Assembly: GCF_029227915.1 (NCBI RefSeq)
Contig: NC_079878.1
Coordinates: 27,369,501-27,433,500, forward strand
Direction of reading: 5' to 3'
Length of the DNA: 64,000 nt
Source: Hydractinia symbiolongicarpus
Lineage: Eukaryota > Cnidaria > Hydrozoa > Anthoathecata > Hydractiniidae
The position numbers and the translations under genes were made by a program. The notes beneath the pieces are model-generated. The model was not told the origin of the DNA, made no database searches, and was given only the letters and a program-made list of their open reading frames with translations. Shown here in pieces: positions 11,901 to 25,630 of the stretch (positions within the stretch are counted from its first letter, which is position 1; every line of letters starts with the position of its first letter).

Positions 11901-11901
<1 letters not shown>
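6984..11901. other. AT-rich non-coding stretch
   Basis: No gene is recognised. Frames at 7,583, 7,773, 8,351, 8,541, 9,137 and 9,791 are short, overlap in several registers and have no family resemblance. A 60-codon open stretch without an ATG at 10,456-10,635 begins with a Gly-rich run (NVGGAGSGGYIEGY) and looks more protein-like than its surroundings. It may be a decayed exon or element fragment, but I cannot name it. Confidence 0.5.
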
Positions 11902-12565
<664 letters not shown>

Positions 12566-12659
12566 GGGCTGTTACATAAATAGGGCTGTTTTGTCACATC
12601 GGGTTGTTTTGTTACGGGAGATCGGGCGGTTTTGCTACCATTCCGGCTGTTTTGTTACC
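12566..12659 (+). repeat. Degenerate minisatellite GGCTGTTTTGTTAC
   Basis: Five units of roughly 17-23 bp follow directly on the AAT tract: GGGCTGTTACATAAATA, GGGCTGTTTTGTCACATC, GGGTTGTTTTGTTACGGG with a spacer, GGGCGGTTTTGCTACC with a spacer, and GGCTGTTTTGTTACC. The units differ in length and base but share the core. No coding potential is seen. Confidence 0.7.
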
Positions 12660-14293
12660 TTGCATAATTTCAAGATGGCAGCGTGATTGGCAGCAGCGAC
12701 ACTCGAACAGTAGTTTAGCAAATCTTTTTGGTTAAGTTTGGGGGCTGTGCTGTATTGTAAACAAAACTCTCTCTACAATAAGTTGTTCAAAGTTTATGCT
12801 GGCTAGCTAACTGTATTTTGCTTTGGTTTATATCGCCAGTTTTTATTTAGCTGGCAGCAACACTCGTATAGATAGCTAGCTAGCTATCCCAATGAAAGTA
12901 TTTTATGTTTGTTTTACTATTATTAAAACGTTGTGGAATAGGTGAAATAGCTAGCTAACTTACCCAGTTACAAAAGCTATAGCTAGCTCGTTAGTTGTAG
13001 AAGCTATCTAGCTATATAGGTTCTTGTAGCTAATTGTAGTGTTTAAAATCATCAGAAGACCAGCAGTGTTCAATTTCCCTTGGCTGGCTGGTCATATATA
13101 TTGCGGCGCCAAGCCTTTATCAGTCTTAGGGTTAAAAAAAGTTTAAGAAATGTTACTGCTTTTATGACCTGTCTGAAAGTTTGTTACATGTAACTAGGGT
13201 AATTAGCCATGGTCCACATTCCCTTGGAGGTTCATCCGGATGGGGTGGAGCTATGGTAACTTTCAATAACCAATATATATAATAGCTGCATTACAAAATT
13301 GAATCGGCGTCTCCTGCACAAAGTATGTGAGTTATGTGACCTCCCAAAAATGTGTCGAGTGTGTTAAAATTAACCTTGGAAAAAGTATCTGCTATATAAA
13401 CATTCTATAAGAGCTAGTTTTTTTGACTAAAATATGGACATATTAGGTACAATATAATTTTTTTTTCTTTTAATTCATTTACCCGAAATACAATGTCTTT
13501 CCTGTACCACATTTACTTTATCGTTGTAAAAAAATATTATATTCAAATATTTATTCTAAAAACACCAAACTAATTTGTGAAAATATCTGATGAAAAATTA
13601 GAGTGTTCACTTCTCTGTGAAGTGTGTAGCTAGCATACTGGAACAATGTGCAATATTTCATGTTTTTATTTAAATAAGATAGCATAGCTTCATAAATGTA
13701 CAACACAAGACATTTCATTCCTAGCCAAACAATTATGGTAGGCATAAATGCTTTTCAAATCATGAATATTAAATATTTATTGTTAATTTATTTTTAATTT
13801 TTATAGTTCTTTTATTGCTTGTGACAACTTCATAAGTTTGTCTGCATCAACATTTCTGACATTGAACACATTTGTTTCTGGACATTTGTAACTTTATTTA
13901 TATATATTACAACTTATATACATCATAGCTGGTCTTTGAATACCATTTGTACCTTGCACGGTGAAGTCGTTTGTTTAAAGGCATTATGCAATATTTTTTA
14001 TGTATACATCAATGACGTTCTTTATCTGTAAAAATGTCATAACTTTTGTTGACATCAGTGTGTAAAAAATCATGTTAAAACACAGAAGCTTTTGAATGCA
14101 AAGACATCTTTATATTTATTTTTTATTACTTGGCTGATACACGGAAGAGTTATATGAAAAATGCAATGGTTTGATTTGTTTATGGCTCATAAAACAGGGA
14201 TTTTTATGCACCCATTCTTTGGTTTTTAGAGGGCAATAATATAATGATACCATAAGAACACAAGATAATATCTACAATTTTTTTATTATTTGC
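12660..14293. other. Non-coding stretch with AGCTAGCT clusters
   Basis: Between about 12,802 and 13,021 AGCTAGCT-type motifs occur at least five times (near 12,874, 12,947, 12,979 and 13,005 among others). Past 13,030 the DNA is plain AT-rich sequence. The 64-codon minus-strand frame at 13,551 is not supported. Nothing upstream of 14,294 extends the Penelope-like relic. Confidence 0.5.
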
Positions 14294-14617
14294 ATAAAAT
14301 ATGTTTGGGAGACGAAGTTGGGAATCGCTACCCGCTTCGAACAACACAAAGACACCAACATTAAAGAAAAGTGGAGCGCATTAGGAGTTTCATTTCACTC
14401 TAGTTCTTGTAATGCTGGTTATGATTGGGACAATGCGAAAATGCTTAAACAAGAATTTAATAAATTTGATCGTAAGGTACGTGAAGCATTGGAAATACAG
14501 TTCTAGGACACGTCACTGCATAGTGAACATGACCTTAATCTAGACAATGGTCAGTATGTGAAGACGAAATTCTGGAAGCCAATGTTCGCGTACCTTAAGC
14601 GGAAGTCGTTACAGTGA
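14294..14617 (+). pseudogene. Penelope-like retroelement C-terminal (GIY-YIG) relic
   Basis: The frame reads IKYVWETKLGIATRF, then EQHKD, SALGVSFHSSS, YDWDNAKML, and FDRKVREALEIQF. This order (a Y-[IV]-x-E-T core, a following R-x-x-x-H, a W-D motif and R-x-x-x-E-A-x-x-I-Q) is that of the GIY-YIG endonuclease domain at the end of Penelope-like elements. An in-frame TAG at 14,504 interrupts it; the same frame then continues with LNLDNGQYV and WKPMFAYLKRK to a TGA at 14,615. The usual Gly of the YxG core is Trp here. No reverse transcriptase lies upstream, so the copy is 5'-truncated and dead. An isolated GIY-YIG gene is a less likely alternative. Confidence 0.65.
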
Positions 14618-14745
14618 CGTCGATTTGATATCAATGTAATGACAACCGTTAAAAAATTTTGCATAGTCTGATGAAGACCTCCAATACGGAGGTCGAAATA
14701 TTACCATAAAAATATATTTGCTGAACGACCATGTATATGTTTCTT
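14618..14745 (+). repeat. Probable 3' untranslated end of the Penelope-like relic
   Basis: Just after the relic's final stop, a 7-bp hairpin GACCTCC-AATAC-GGAGGTC (14,676-14,694) is preceded by TCTGATGAA and followed by GAAATATTACCATAAAAATATA. A stem-loop in the 3' tail is common among retroelements. The exact 3' boundary is not visible. Confidence 0.4.
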
Positions 14746-15058
14746 TAAAGTATATGTAATGTACATTTTCTACTAGGAAGCCTGTTACTGATACTAAGAA
14801 GGTGTGTTTGTCACCAGAAAAGATGTATCACAGCAAGTTTGAAAAAAGTGTTCATCATGCTTTGACATTCTGGAATTTTGCCCAAGGCTACTTCTAAACA
14901 AACACCGGTAATGATTAGGGCTGTAACGAAAAGACGTTGACTGTGCACTGAATTAGTTGTTGACAGGGAAGATTACGCATATGATATTGAATGTGAAGAA
15001 AATGGTGATGCACATCTAAGAAGTGGCTAGAGTAAAAAGCAGAAAGAAAGTGTGGTAG

Positions 15059-15259
15059 GAAGTCTCTAAGTCTCCCAGTAAAGAAAATAATGCGGGAAAA
15101 TGGTATGCGGTGAGCTATCAAGGCAAGCGCGAAGAAGTTTTATATATCACAAAGCTAATAAAACAATATCTTGTGGAAGAGAATGGGTCGGTTGATATCC
15201 TCCTGATAAGTTGCCTCATGTCTGAACTTGGATCTGGTAGAGTTAGTACTGCTTTGTAA
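15059..15259 (+). pseudogene. Possible decayed exon or transposon-protein fragment
   Basis: An open stretch of 66 codons without an initiating ATG, bounded by an upstream TAG at 15,056 and a TAA at 15,257. It contains GKWYAVSYQGKREEVLYI and LVEENGSVDILLISCL, which look protein-like and hydrophobically patterned, unlike nearby AT-driven frames. I do not recognise a family. About 300 bp upstream have short protein-like patches in shifting frames (DYAYDIECEENGD near 14,980), consistent with a decayed longer coding region. Confidence 0.3.
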
Positions 15260-15404
15260 TAAATTTGTACAGAAAAATTTTAAACCAACTTTAGAAAAGT
15301 CTTAAATTTGAGTACCGCAGAACACCAGAGGCTTTATTTTTACAAAAGATGTTCTCTTTTATATCAGGACTGCAGACTTATATTCAAATCAACAAAAAAT
15401 AAAA

Positions 15405-15965
<561 letters not shown>

Positions 15966-18123
15966 TAACGGCCTGGATTGGTCCCACAATAAAAAATGGC
16001 TTATTTATCTAAGTTTTTAAATAATGCGCTACCACAGTGACCAGTATAATCGCTGAGTTACAGCAATCATGTCAAATTAAGAAGAATGTTTTTCCTTGGA
16101 GTCCAATTGTCTCATTTATCACATTAATCAGGTCACAGTCCAAAGTTAGTTCAATTAAGTCCCACAGTCAATCGTTTCACTGTTAAAAGCGATGCAACCT
16201 AGTAATATCAGAAAGATATCGCTAAATACATGTTGGTACGAATTTGTGAAGCAACCGTTTTAATTCATGCGGATTGATACTGTTATAAAGTCAATGAAAT
16301 GTAGTTTTTGAACCTGTTCCTATTTATTAAGCGCGCCATAACGGCTAGGATTGGTCCCACAATAAAAAATGGCTTATTTATCTAAGTTTTTAAATAAAGC
16401 GCTACCACAGCGCCCAGTATAATCGCTGAGTTACAGCAATCATGTCAAATTAAGAAGAATGTTATTTCTTCGAATCCAATTGGCTTATTTATCGCATTTA
16501 TAAGGTCAAAGTTAAAAATCAGTTCAATTAAGTCCCACAGCCAATCGTTTCACTGTTAAAAGGGATGCAACCTAGTAATATCAGAAAAATATCGCTAAAT
16601 ACATATTGGTACGAATATGTGACCCAACCGTTGTAACTCAGACGGACTGACACCGTTAGAAAGTCAGTGAAATGTGGTATTTGATACTGCCTCTATTTCT
16701 TTACCGTGCGCTAACGGCTAGGATTTGTCCCACAGTAAAAAATGACTTATTTATCTAAGTTTTTAAATGAAACGCTACCACAGCGCCCAGTGTAATCGCT
16801 GAGTTGCGGCAATCAAGTCAAATTAAGAAGAATGTTATTTCTTGGACTCCAATCGTCTCATTTACCACATTTATGAGGTCACAGTCCAAAATCAGTTTAT
16901 TTAAGTGCCACAGTCAATCGTTTCACTGTTAAAAGCAATACAACCTAGTAATATCAGAAAAATATCGCTAAGTACATGTGGAGACGAATATGTGACGCAA
17001 CCGTTGTAACTCAAACGGACTGATATCGTTAGAAATTCATTGAAATGTAGTATTTGAAACTGTCTTTATTTCTTCAGCGCGCGATAACGGCTAGGATTTG
17101 TCTCACAGTAAAAAAAGACTTACTTATTTAAATTTTTAAATGAAGTGCTACCACAGCGCCCAGTATAATCGCTGAGTTCCAGCAATCATGTCAAACTAAG
17201 AAGAAAGTTTTTCCTTGGAGTCCAATTTTATCATTTATCACATTTATAAGGTCACAGTCCAAAGTTAATTCAATTAAGTCCCACAGTCAATCGTTTCACT
17301 GTTGAAAGTGATGCAACCTAGTAATATCAGAAAAATATCGCTAAATACATGTTGGTACGAATATGTGACCCAACCGTTGTAACTCAAACGGACTGAGACC
17401 GTTAAAAAGTCAATGAAATGTAGTTACTGAACGTGCCGCTATTTTTTCAGCGTGCGATAACGGCTAGGATTGGTCCCACAGTAAAGAATGACTTATTCAT
17501 TTAAGTTTTTAAATGAAACGCTACCACAGCGCCCAGTGTAATCGCTGAGTTTCGGCAATCATGTCAAATTAAGAAGAATGTTATTTCTTGGAGGCCAATT
17601 ATCTCATTTATCACATTTATAAGGTCACAGTCCAGAATCAGTTCAATTAAGTCCCACAGTCAATCGTTTCACTGTTAAGAGCAATACAACCTAGTAATAT
17701 CAGAAAAATATCGCTAAATACATGTAGGGACGAATATGTGACGCAACCGTTGTAACTTAAACGGACTGATACCGTTAGAAATTCATTGAAATGTAGTATT
17801 TGAAACTGTCTCTATTTCTTCAGCGCGCGATAACGCCTAGGATTTGCCTCACAGTAAAAAATGACTTACTTATCTAAATTCTTAAATGAAGCGCTACCAC
17901 AGCGCCCAGTATAATCGCTGAGTTCCAGCAATCATGTCAAACTAAGAAGAAAGTTTTTCCTTGGAGTCCAATTTTATCATTTATCACATTTATGAGGTCA
18001 CAGTCCAGAATCAGTTCAATTAAGTCCAACAGTCAATCGTTTCACTGTTAATAGCGATGCAACCTAGTAATATCAGAAAAATATCGCTAAATACATGTTG
18101 GTACGAATATGTGACGCAACCGT

Positions 18124-19612
18124 TGTAACTCAAACGGTTTGATACTGTAAGAAAGTCAATGCAATGTAGTTCTTGAAACTGTTCCTATTTATTAAGCGCG
18201 CGATAACGGCTAGGATTGGTCCCACAATAAAGTTTGGTTTATTTATCTAACTTTTTAAATGAAGCGCTACCACAGCGCCCATCTAATTGCTGAGTTCCAG
18301 CAATCATGTCAAACTAAGAAGAAAGTTTTTCCTTGGAGTACAATTTTATCATTTATCACATTTATAAGGTCACCGTCCAAAGTTAGTTCAATTAAGTCCC
18401 ACAGTCAATCGTTTCACTGTTAAAAGTGATGCAACCTAGTAATATCATAGAAATATCGCTAAATACATGTTGGTACGAATATGTGACCCAACCGTTGTAA
18501 CTCAAACGGACTGACACCGTTAGAAAGTCAGTAAAATGTGGTATTAGAAACTGTCTCTATTTCTTCACCGCGTGCTAACGGCTAGGATTGGTCCTACAGT
18601 AAAAAAAGACTGATTTATCCTAATTTTTACATAAAGCGCTACCGCAGCGCCCAGTGTAATCGCTGAGTTCCGGCAATCACGTCAAATTAAGAAGAATGTT
18701 ATTTCTTGGTGTCCAATTATTTCATTCATCACATTTATCAGTTAACAGTCCAAAGTTAGTTCAATTAAGTCCCACAGTCAATCTTGTCACTGTTAAAAGC
18801 GATGCAACCTAGTAATATCAGAAAAATATCGCTAAATACATGTTGGTACGAATATGTGACGCAACCGTTGTAACTCAAACGGTTTGATACTGTAAGAAAG
18901 TCAATGCAATGTAGTTCTTGAAACTGTTCCTATTTATTAAGCGCGCGATAACGGCTAGGATTGGTCCCACAATAAAGTTTGGTTTATTTATCTAACTTTT
19001 TAAATGAAGCGCTACCACAGCGCCCAGTATAATTGCTGAGTTCCAGCAATCATGTCAAACTAAGAAGAAAGTTTTTCCTTGGAGTACAATTTTATCATTT
19101 ATCACATTTATAAGGTCACCGTCCAAAGTTAGTTCAATTAAGTCCCACAGTCAATCGTTTCACTGTTAAAAGTGATGCAACCTAGTAATATCATAGAAAT
19201 ATCGCTAAATACATGTTGGTACGAATATGTGACCCAACCGTTGTAACTCAAACGGACTGACACCGTTAGAAAGTCAGTAAAATGTGGTATTAGAAACTGT
19301 CTCTATTTCTTCACCGCGCGCTAACGGCTAGGATTGGTCCTACAGTAAAAAAAGACTGATTTATCCTAATTTTTACATAAAGCGCTACCGCAGCGCCCAG
19401 TGTAATCGCTGAGTTCTGGCAATCACGTCAAATTAAGAAGAATGTTATTTCTTGGTGTCCAATTATTTCATTCATCACATTTATCAGTTAACAGTCCAAA
19501 TTTAGTTCAATTAAGTCCCACAGTCAATCTTGTCACTGTTAAAAGCGATGCAACCTAGTAATATCAGAAAAATATCGCTAAATACATGTTGGTACGAATA
19601 TGTGACCCAACC
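18124..19612 (+). repeat. Dimer duplication, period 745 bp
   Basis: Private variants such as CAATAAAGTTTGGTTTATTT and ACGGTTTGATACTGTAAG recur 745 bp apart (for example 18,135 and 18,880). The one-base shortfall from 746 is explained by CCCATCTAATTGC in the first copy versus CCCAGTATAATTGC in the second. This marks a recent two-monomer duplication. Confidence 0.85.
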
Positions 19613-22600
19613 GTTGTAACTCAAACGGACTGACACCGTTAAAAAGTCAATGAAATGTTGTTTTTGAACGTGCCACTATTTATTCAGCGTGCGATAATGG
19701 CTAGGATTAGTCCCACAGTAAAAAATGACTTATTTATCTAAGTTTTTGCATGAAACGCTACCACAGCGCCCAGTGTGATCGCTGAGTTGCGTCAATCATG
19801 TCAAATTAAGAAGAATGTTATTTCTTGGACTCCAATCGTCTCATTTTTCACATTTATAAGGTCACAGTCAAAAATCAGTTTATTTAAGTGGCACAGTCAA
19901 TCGTTTCACTGTAAAAAGCAATACAACCTAGTAATATTAGAAAAATATCGCTAAATACATGTGGGGACGATTATGTGACGCAACCGTTGTAACTTAAACG
20001 GACTGATACTGTTAGAAATTCATTGAAATGTAGTATTTGAAACTGTCTCTATTTCTTCAGCGCGCGATAACGGCCAGGATTTGTCCCACAGTAAAAAATG
20101 ACTTACTTATTTAAATTTTTAAATGAAGCGCTACCACAGCGCCCAGTATAATCGCTGAGTTCCAGCAATCATGTCAAACTAAGAAGAAAGTTTTTCCTTG
20201 GAGTCCAATTTTATCATTTATCACATTTATAAGGTCACAGTCCAAAGTTAGTTCAATTAAGTCCCACAGTCAATCGTTTCACTGTTAAAAGTGATGCAAC
20301 CTAGTAATATCAGAAAAATATCGCTAAATACATGTTGGTACGAATATGTGACCAAACCGTTGTAACTCAAACGGACTGACACCGTTAAAAAGTCAATGAA
20401 ATGTAGTTACTGAACGTCCCGCTATTTTTTCAGCGTGCGATAACGGCTAGGATTGGTCCCACAGTAAAGAATGACTTATTCATCTAAGTTTTTAAATGAA
20501 ACGCTACCACAGCGCCCAGTGTAATCGCTGAGTTTCGGCAATCATGTCAAATTAAGAAGAATGTTATTTCTTGGAGTCCAATTATCTCATTTATCACATT
20601 TATAAGGTCACAGTCCAGAATCAGTTCAATTAAGTCCCACAGTCAATCGTTTCACTGTTAAGAGCAATACAACCTAGTAATATCAGAAAAATGTCGCTAA
20701 ATACATGTGGGGACGAATATGTGACGCAACCGTTGTAACTCAAACGGACTGATACCGTTAGAAATTCATTGAAATGTAGTATTTGAAACTGTCTCTATTT
20801 CTTCAGCGCGCGATAACGGCTAGGATTTGCCTCACAGTAAAAAATGACTTACTTATTTAAATTTTTAAATGAAGCGCTACCACAGCGCCCAGTATAATCG
20901 CTGAGTTCCAGCAATCATGTCAAACTAAGAAGAAAGTTTTTCCTTGGAGTCCAATTTTATCATTTATCACATTTATAAGGTCACAGTCCAGAATCAGTTC
21001 AATTAAGTCCAACAGTCAATCGTTTCACTGTTAATAGCGATGCAACCTAGTAATATCAGAAAAATATCGCTAAATACATGTTGGTACGAATATGTGACGC
21101 AACCGTTGTAACTCAAACGGTTTGATACTGTCAGAAAGTCAATGCAATGTAGTTCTTGAAACTGTTCCTATTTATAAAGCGCGCGATAACGGCTAGGATT
21201 GGTCCCACAATAAAGTTTGGTTTATTTATCTAACTTTTTAAATGAAGCGCTACCACAGCGCCCAGTATAATTGCTGAGTTCCAGCAATCATGTCAAACTA
21301 AGAAGAAAGTTTTTCCTTGGAGTCCAATTTTATCATTTATCACATTTATAAGGTCACAGTCCAAAGTTAGTTCAATTAAGTCCCACAGTCAATCGTTTCA
21401 CTGTTAAAAGTGATGCAACCTAGTAATATCAGAGAAATATCGCTAAATACATGTTGGTACGAATATGTGACCCAACCGTTGTAACTCAAACGGACTGACA
21501 CCGTTAAAAAGTCAATGAAATGTAGTTACTGAACGTGCCGCTATTTTTTCAGCGTGCGATAACGGCTAGGATTGGTCCCACAGTAAAAAATGACTTATTC
21601 ATCTAAGTTTTTAAATGAAACGCTACCACAGCGCCCAGTGTAATCGCTGAGTTTCGGCAATCATGTCAAATTAAGAAGAATGTTATTTCTTGGAGTCCAA
21701 TTATTTCATTTATCACATTTTTTAGGTCACAGTCCAGAATCAGTTCAATTAAGTCCCACAGTCAATCGTTTCACTGTTAAGAGCAATACAACCTAGTAAT
21801 ATCAGAAAAATATCGCTAAATACATGTGGGGACGAATATGTGACGCAACCGTTGTAACTCAAACGGACTGATACCGTTAGAAAGTCATTGAAATGTAGTA
21901 TTTGAAACTGTCTCTATTTCTGCAGCGCACGATAACGGCTAGGATTGGTCCCACAATAAATTTGGCTTATTTATTTAACTTTTTAAATGAAGCGCTACCA
22001 CAGCGCCCAGTATAATTGCTGAGTTCCAGCAATCATGTCAAATTAAGAAGAATGTTATTTCTTGGAGTCCAATTATCTCATTTATCACATTTATAAGGTC
22101 ACAGTACAGAATCAGTTCAATTAAGTCCCACAGTCAATCGTTTCACTGTTAAGAGCAATACAACCTAGTAATATCAGAAAAATATCGCTAAATACATGTG
22201 GGGACGAATATGTGACGCAACCGTTGTAACTCAAACGGACTGACACCGTTAGAAAGTCAGTAAAATGTGGTATTAGAAACTGTCTCTATTTCTTCACCGC
22301 ACGCTAACGGCTAGGATTGGTCCTACAGTAAAAAAAGACTGATTTATCCTAATTTTTACATAAAGCGCTACCACAGCGCCCAGTGTAATCGCTGAGTTCC
22401 AGCAATCATGTCAAACTAAGAAGAAAGTTTTTCGTTGGAGTCCAATTATTTCATTCATCACATTTATCAGTTAACAGTCCAAAGTTAGTTCAATTAAGTC
22501 CCACAGTCAATCGTGTCACTGTTAAAAGCGATGCAACCTAGTAATATCAGAAAAATATCGCTAAATACATGTTGGTACGAAAATGTGACCCAACCGTTGT

Positions 22601-25223
22601 AACTCAAACGGACTGACACCGTTAAAAAGTCAATGAAATGTTGTTTTTGAACGTGCCGCTATTTATTCAGCGTGCGATAATGGCTAGGATTAGTCCCACA
22701 GTAAAAAATGACTTATTTATCTAAGTTTTTGCATGAAACGCTACCACAGCGCCCAGTGTGATCGCTGAGTTGCGGCAATCATGTCAAATTAAGAAGAATG
22801 TTATTTCTTGGACTCCAATCGTCTCATTTTTCACATTTATAAGGTCACAGTCAAAAATCAGTTTATTTAAGTGGCACAGTCAATCGTTTCACTGTAAAAA
22901 GCAATACAACCTAGTAATATTAGAAAAATATCGCTAAATACATGTGGGGACGATTATGTGACGCAACCGTTGTAACTTAAACGGACTGATACTGTTAGAA
23001 ATTCATTGAAATGTAGTATTTGAAACTGTCTCTATTTCTTCAGCGCGCGATAACGGCCAGGATTTGTCCCACAGTAAAAAATGACTTATTTATTTAAATT
23101 TTTAAATGAAGCGCTACCACAGCGCCCAGTATAATCGCTGAGTTCCAGCAATCATGTCAAACTAAGAAGAAAGTTTTTCCTTGGAGAACAATTTTATCAT
23201 TTATCACATTTATAAGGTCACAGTCCAGAATCAGTTCAATTAAGTCCCACAGTCAATCGTTTCACTGTTAAAAGTGATGCAACCTAGTAATATCAGAAAA
23301 ATATTGCTAAATACATGTTGGTACGATTATGTGACCAAACCGTTGTAACTCAAACGGACTGACACCGTTAAAAAGTCAATGAAATGTAGTTACTGAACGT
23401 CCCGCTATTTTTTCAGCGTGCGATAACGGCTAGGATTGGTCCCACAGTAAAGAATGACTTATTCATCTAAGTTTTTAAATGAAACGCTACCACAGCGCCC
23501 AGTGTAATCGCTGAGTTTCGGCAATCATGTCAAATTAAGAAGAATGTTATTTCTTGGAGTCCAATTATCTCATTTATCACATTTATAAGGTCACAGTCCA
23601 GAATCAGTTCAATTAAGTCCCACAGTCAATCGTTTCACTGTTAAGAGCAATACAACCTAGTAATATCAGAAAAATGTCGCTAAATACATGTGGGGACGAA
23701 TATGTGACGCAACCGTTGTAACTCAAACGGACTGATACCGTTAGAAATTCATTGAAATGTAGTATTTGAAACTGTCTCTATTTCTTCAGCGCGCGATAAC
23801 GGCTAGGATTTGCCTCACAGTAAAAAATGACTTACTTATTTAAATTTTTAAATGAAGCGCTACCACAGCGCCCAGTATAATCGCTGAGTTCCAGCAATCA
23901 TGTCAAACTAAGAAGAAAGTTTTTCCTTGGAGTCCAATTTTATCATTTATCACATTTATAAGGTCACAGTCCAGAATCAGTTCAATTAAGTCCAACAGTC
24001 AATCGTTTCACTGTTAATAGCGATGCAACCTAGTAATATCAGAAAAATATCGCTAAATACATGTTGGTACGAATATGTGACGCAACCGTTGTAACTCAAA
24101 CGGTTTGATACTGTCAGAAAGTCAATGCAATGTAGTTCTTGAAACTGTTCCTATTTATAAAGCGCGCGATAACGGCTAGGATTGGTCCCACAATAAAGTT
24201 TGGTTTATTTATCTAACTTTTTAAATGAAGCGCTACCACAGCGCCCAGTATAATTGCTGAGTTCCAGCAATCATGTCAAACTAAGAAGAAAGTTTTTCCT
24301 TGGAGTCCAATTTTATCATTTATCACATTTATAAGGTCACAGTCCAAAGTTAGTTCAATTAAGTCCCACAGTCAATCGTTTCACTGTTAAAAGTGATGCA
24401 ACCTAGTAATATCAGAGAAATATCGCTAAATACATGTTGGTACGAATATGTGACCCAACCGTTGTAACTCAAACGGACTGACACCGTTAAAAAGTCAATG
24501 AAATGTAGTTACTGAACGTGCCGCTATTTTTTCAGCGTGCGATAACGGCTAGGATTGGTCCCACAGTAAAAAATGACTTATTCATCTAAGTTTTTAAATG
24601 AAACGCTACCACAGCGCCCAGTGTAATCGCTGAGTTTCGGCAATCATGTCAAATTAAGAAGAATGTTATTTCTTGGAGTCCAATTATTTCATTTATCACA
24701 TTTTTTAGGTCACAGTCCAGAATCAGTTCAATTAAGTCCCACAGTCAATCGTTTCACTGTTAAGAGCAATACAACCTAGTAATATCAGAAAAATATCGCT
24801 AAATACATGTGGGGACGAATATGTGACGCAACCGTTGTAACTCAAACGGACTGATACCGTTAGAAAGTCATTGAAATGTAGTATTTGAAACTGTCTCTAT
24901 TTCTGCAGCGCACGATAACGGCTAGGATTGGTCCCACAATAAAATTTGGCTTATTTATTTAACTTTTTAAATGAAGCGCTACCACAGCGCCCAGTATAAT
25001 TGCTGAGTTCCAGCAATCATGTCAAATTAAGAAGAATGTTATTTCTTGGAGTCCAATTATCTCATTTATCACATTTATAAGGTCACAGTACAGAATCAGT
25101 TCAATTAAGTCCCACAGTCAATCGTTTCACTGTTAAGAGCAATACAACCTAGTAATATCAGAAAAATATCGCTAAATACATGTGGGGACGAATATGTGAC
25201 GCAACCGTTGTAACTCAAACGGA
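19250..25223 (+). repeat. 8-monomer higher-order repeat, two copies
   Basis: The rare variants TAATATTAGAAAAATATCGC, GAAATGTTGTTTTTGAACG and TCACATTTTTTAGGTCAC recur with period 2,983 bp (8 x 373 minus one), for example 19,931 and 22,914. The one-base difference traces to AATAAATTTGG near 21,956 versus AATAAAATTTGG near 24,950. The patch at 22,395-22,440 carries a different subtype from its partner at 19,410-19,460, which looks like gene conversion. Confidence 0.85.
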
Positions 25224-25534
25224 CTGATACCATTAGAAATTCATTGAAATGTAGTATTTGAAACTGTCTCTATTTCTTCAGCGCGCGATAACGGCTAGGA
25301 TTTGCCTCGCAGTAAAAAATGACTTACTTATTTAAATTTTTTAATGAAGCGCTACCACAGCGCCCAGTATAATCGCTGAGTTCCAGCAATCATGTCAAAC
25401 TAAGAAGAAAGTTTTTCCTTGGAGTCCAATTTTATCATTTATCACATTTATAAGGTCACAGTCCAAAGTTAGTTTAATTAAGTCCCACAGTCAATCGTTT
25501 CACTGTTAAAAGCGATGCAACCTAGTAATATCAG

Positions 25535-25630
25535 TTTAGTCGATTTAGATTAGTTTTCTTAATTACTTTTTTTTTGGAAACTATTGTAAATATGTGAATA
25601 ATCGACTTTAAATAAATTGAAAAGAAAAGA
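25535..25630 (+). mobile_element. 96-bp LINE 3' tail (copy 1) with ATCAG duplication
   Basis: Starts TTTAGTCGATTTAGATTAG and ends AATTGAAAAGAAAAGA. It is flanked by ATCAG on the left (25,530-25,534) and right (25,631-25,635), so the insertion with its duplication adds exactly 101 bp to a monomer (landmarks 25,290 and 25,764 are 474 apart). It matches 57,250-57,351, the 3' end of the LINE in this array. It carries an 8-bp inverted repeat, AGTCGATT and AATCGACT, a plausible 3' recognition hairpin. It is an extremely 5'-truncated retroinsertion. Confidence 0.85.
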
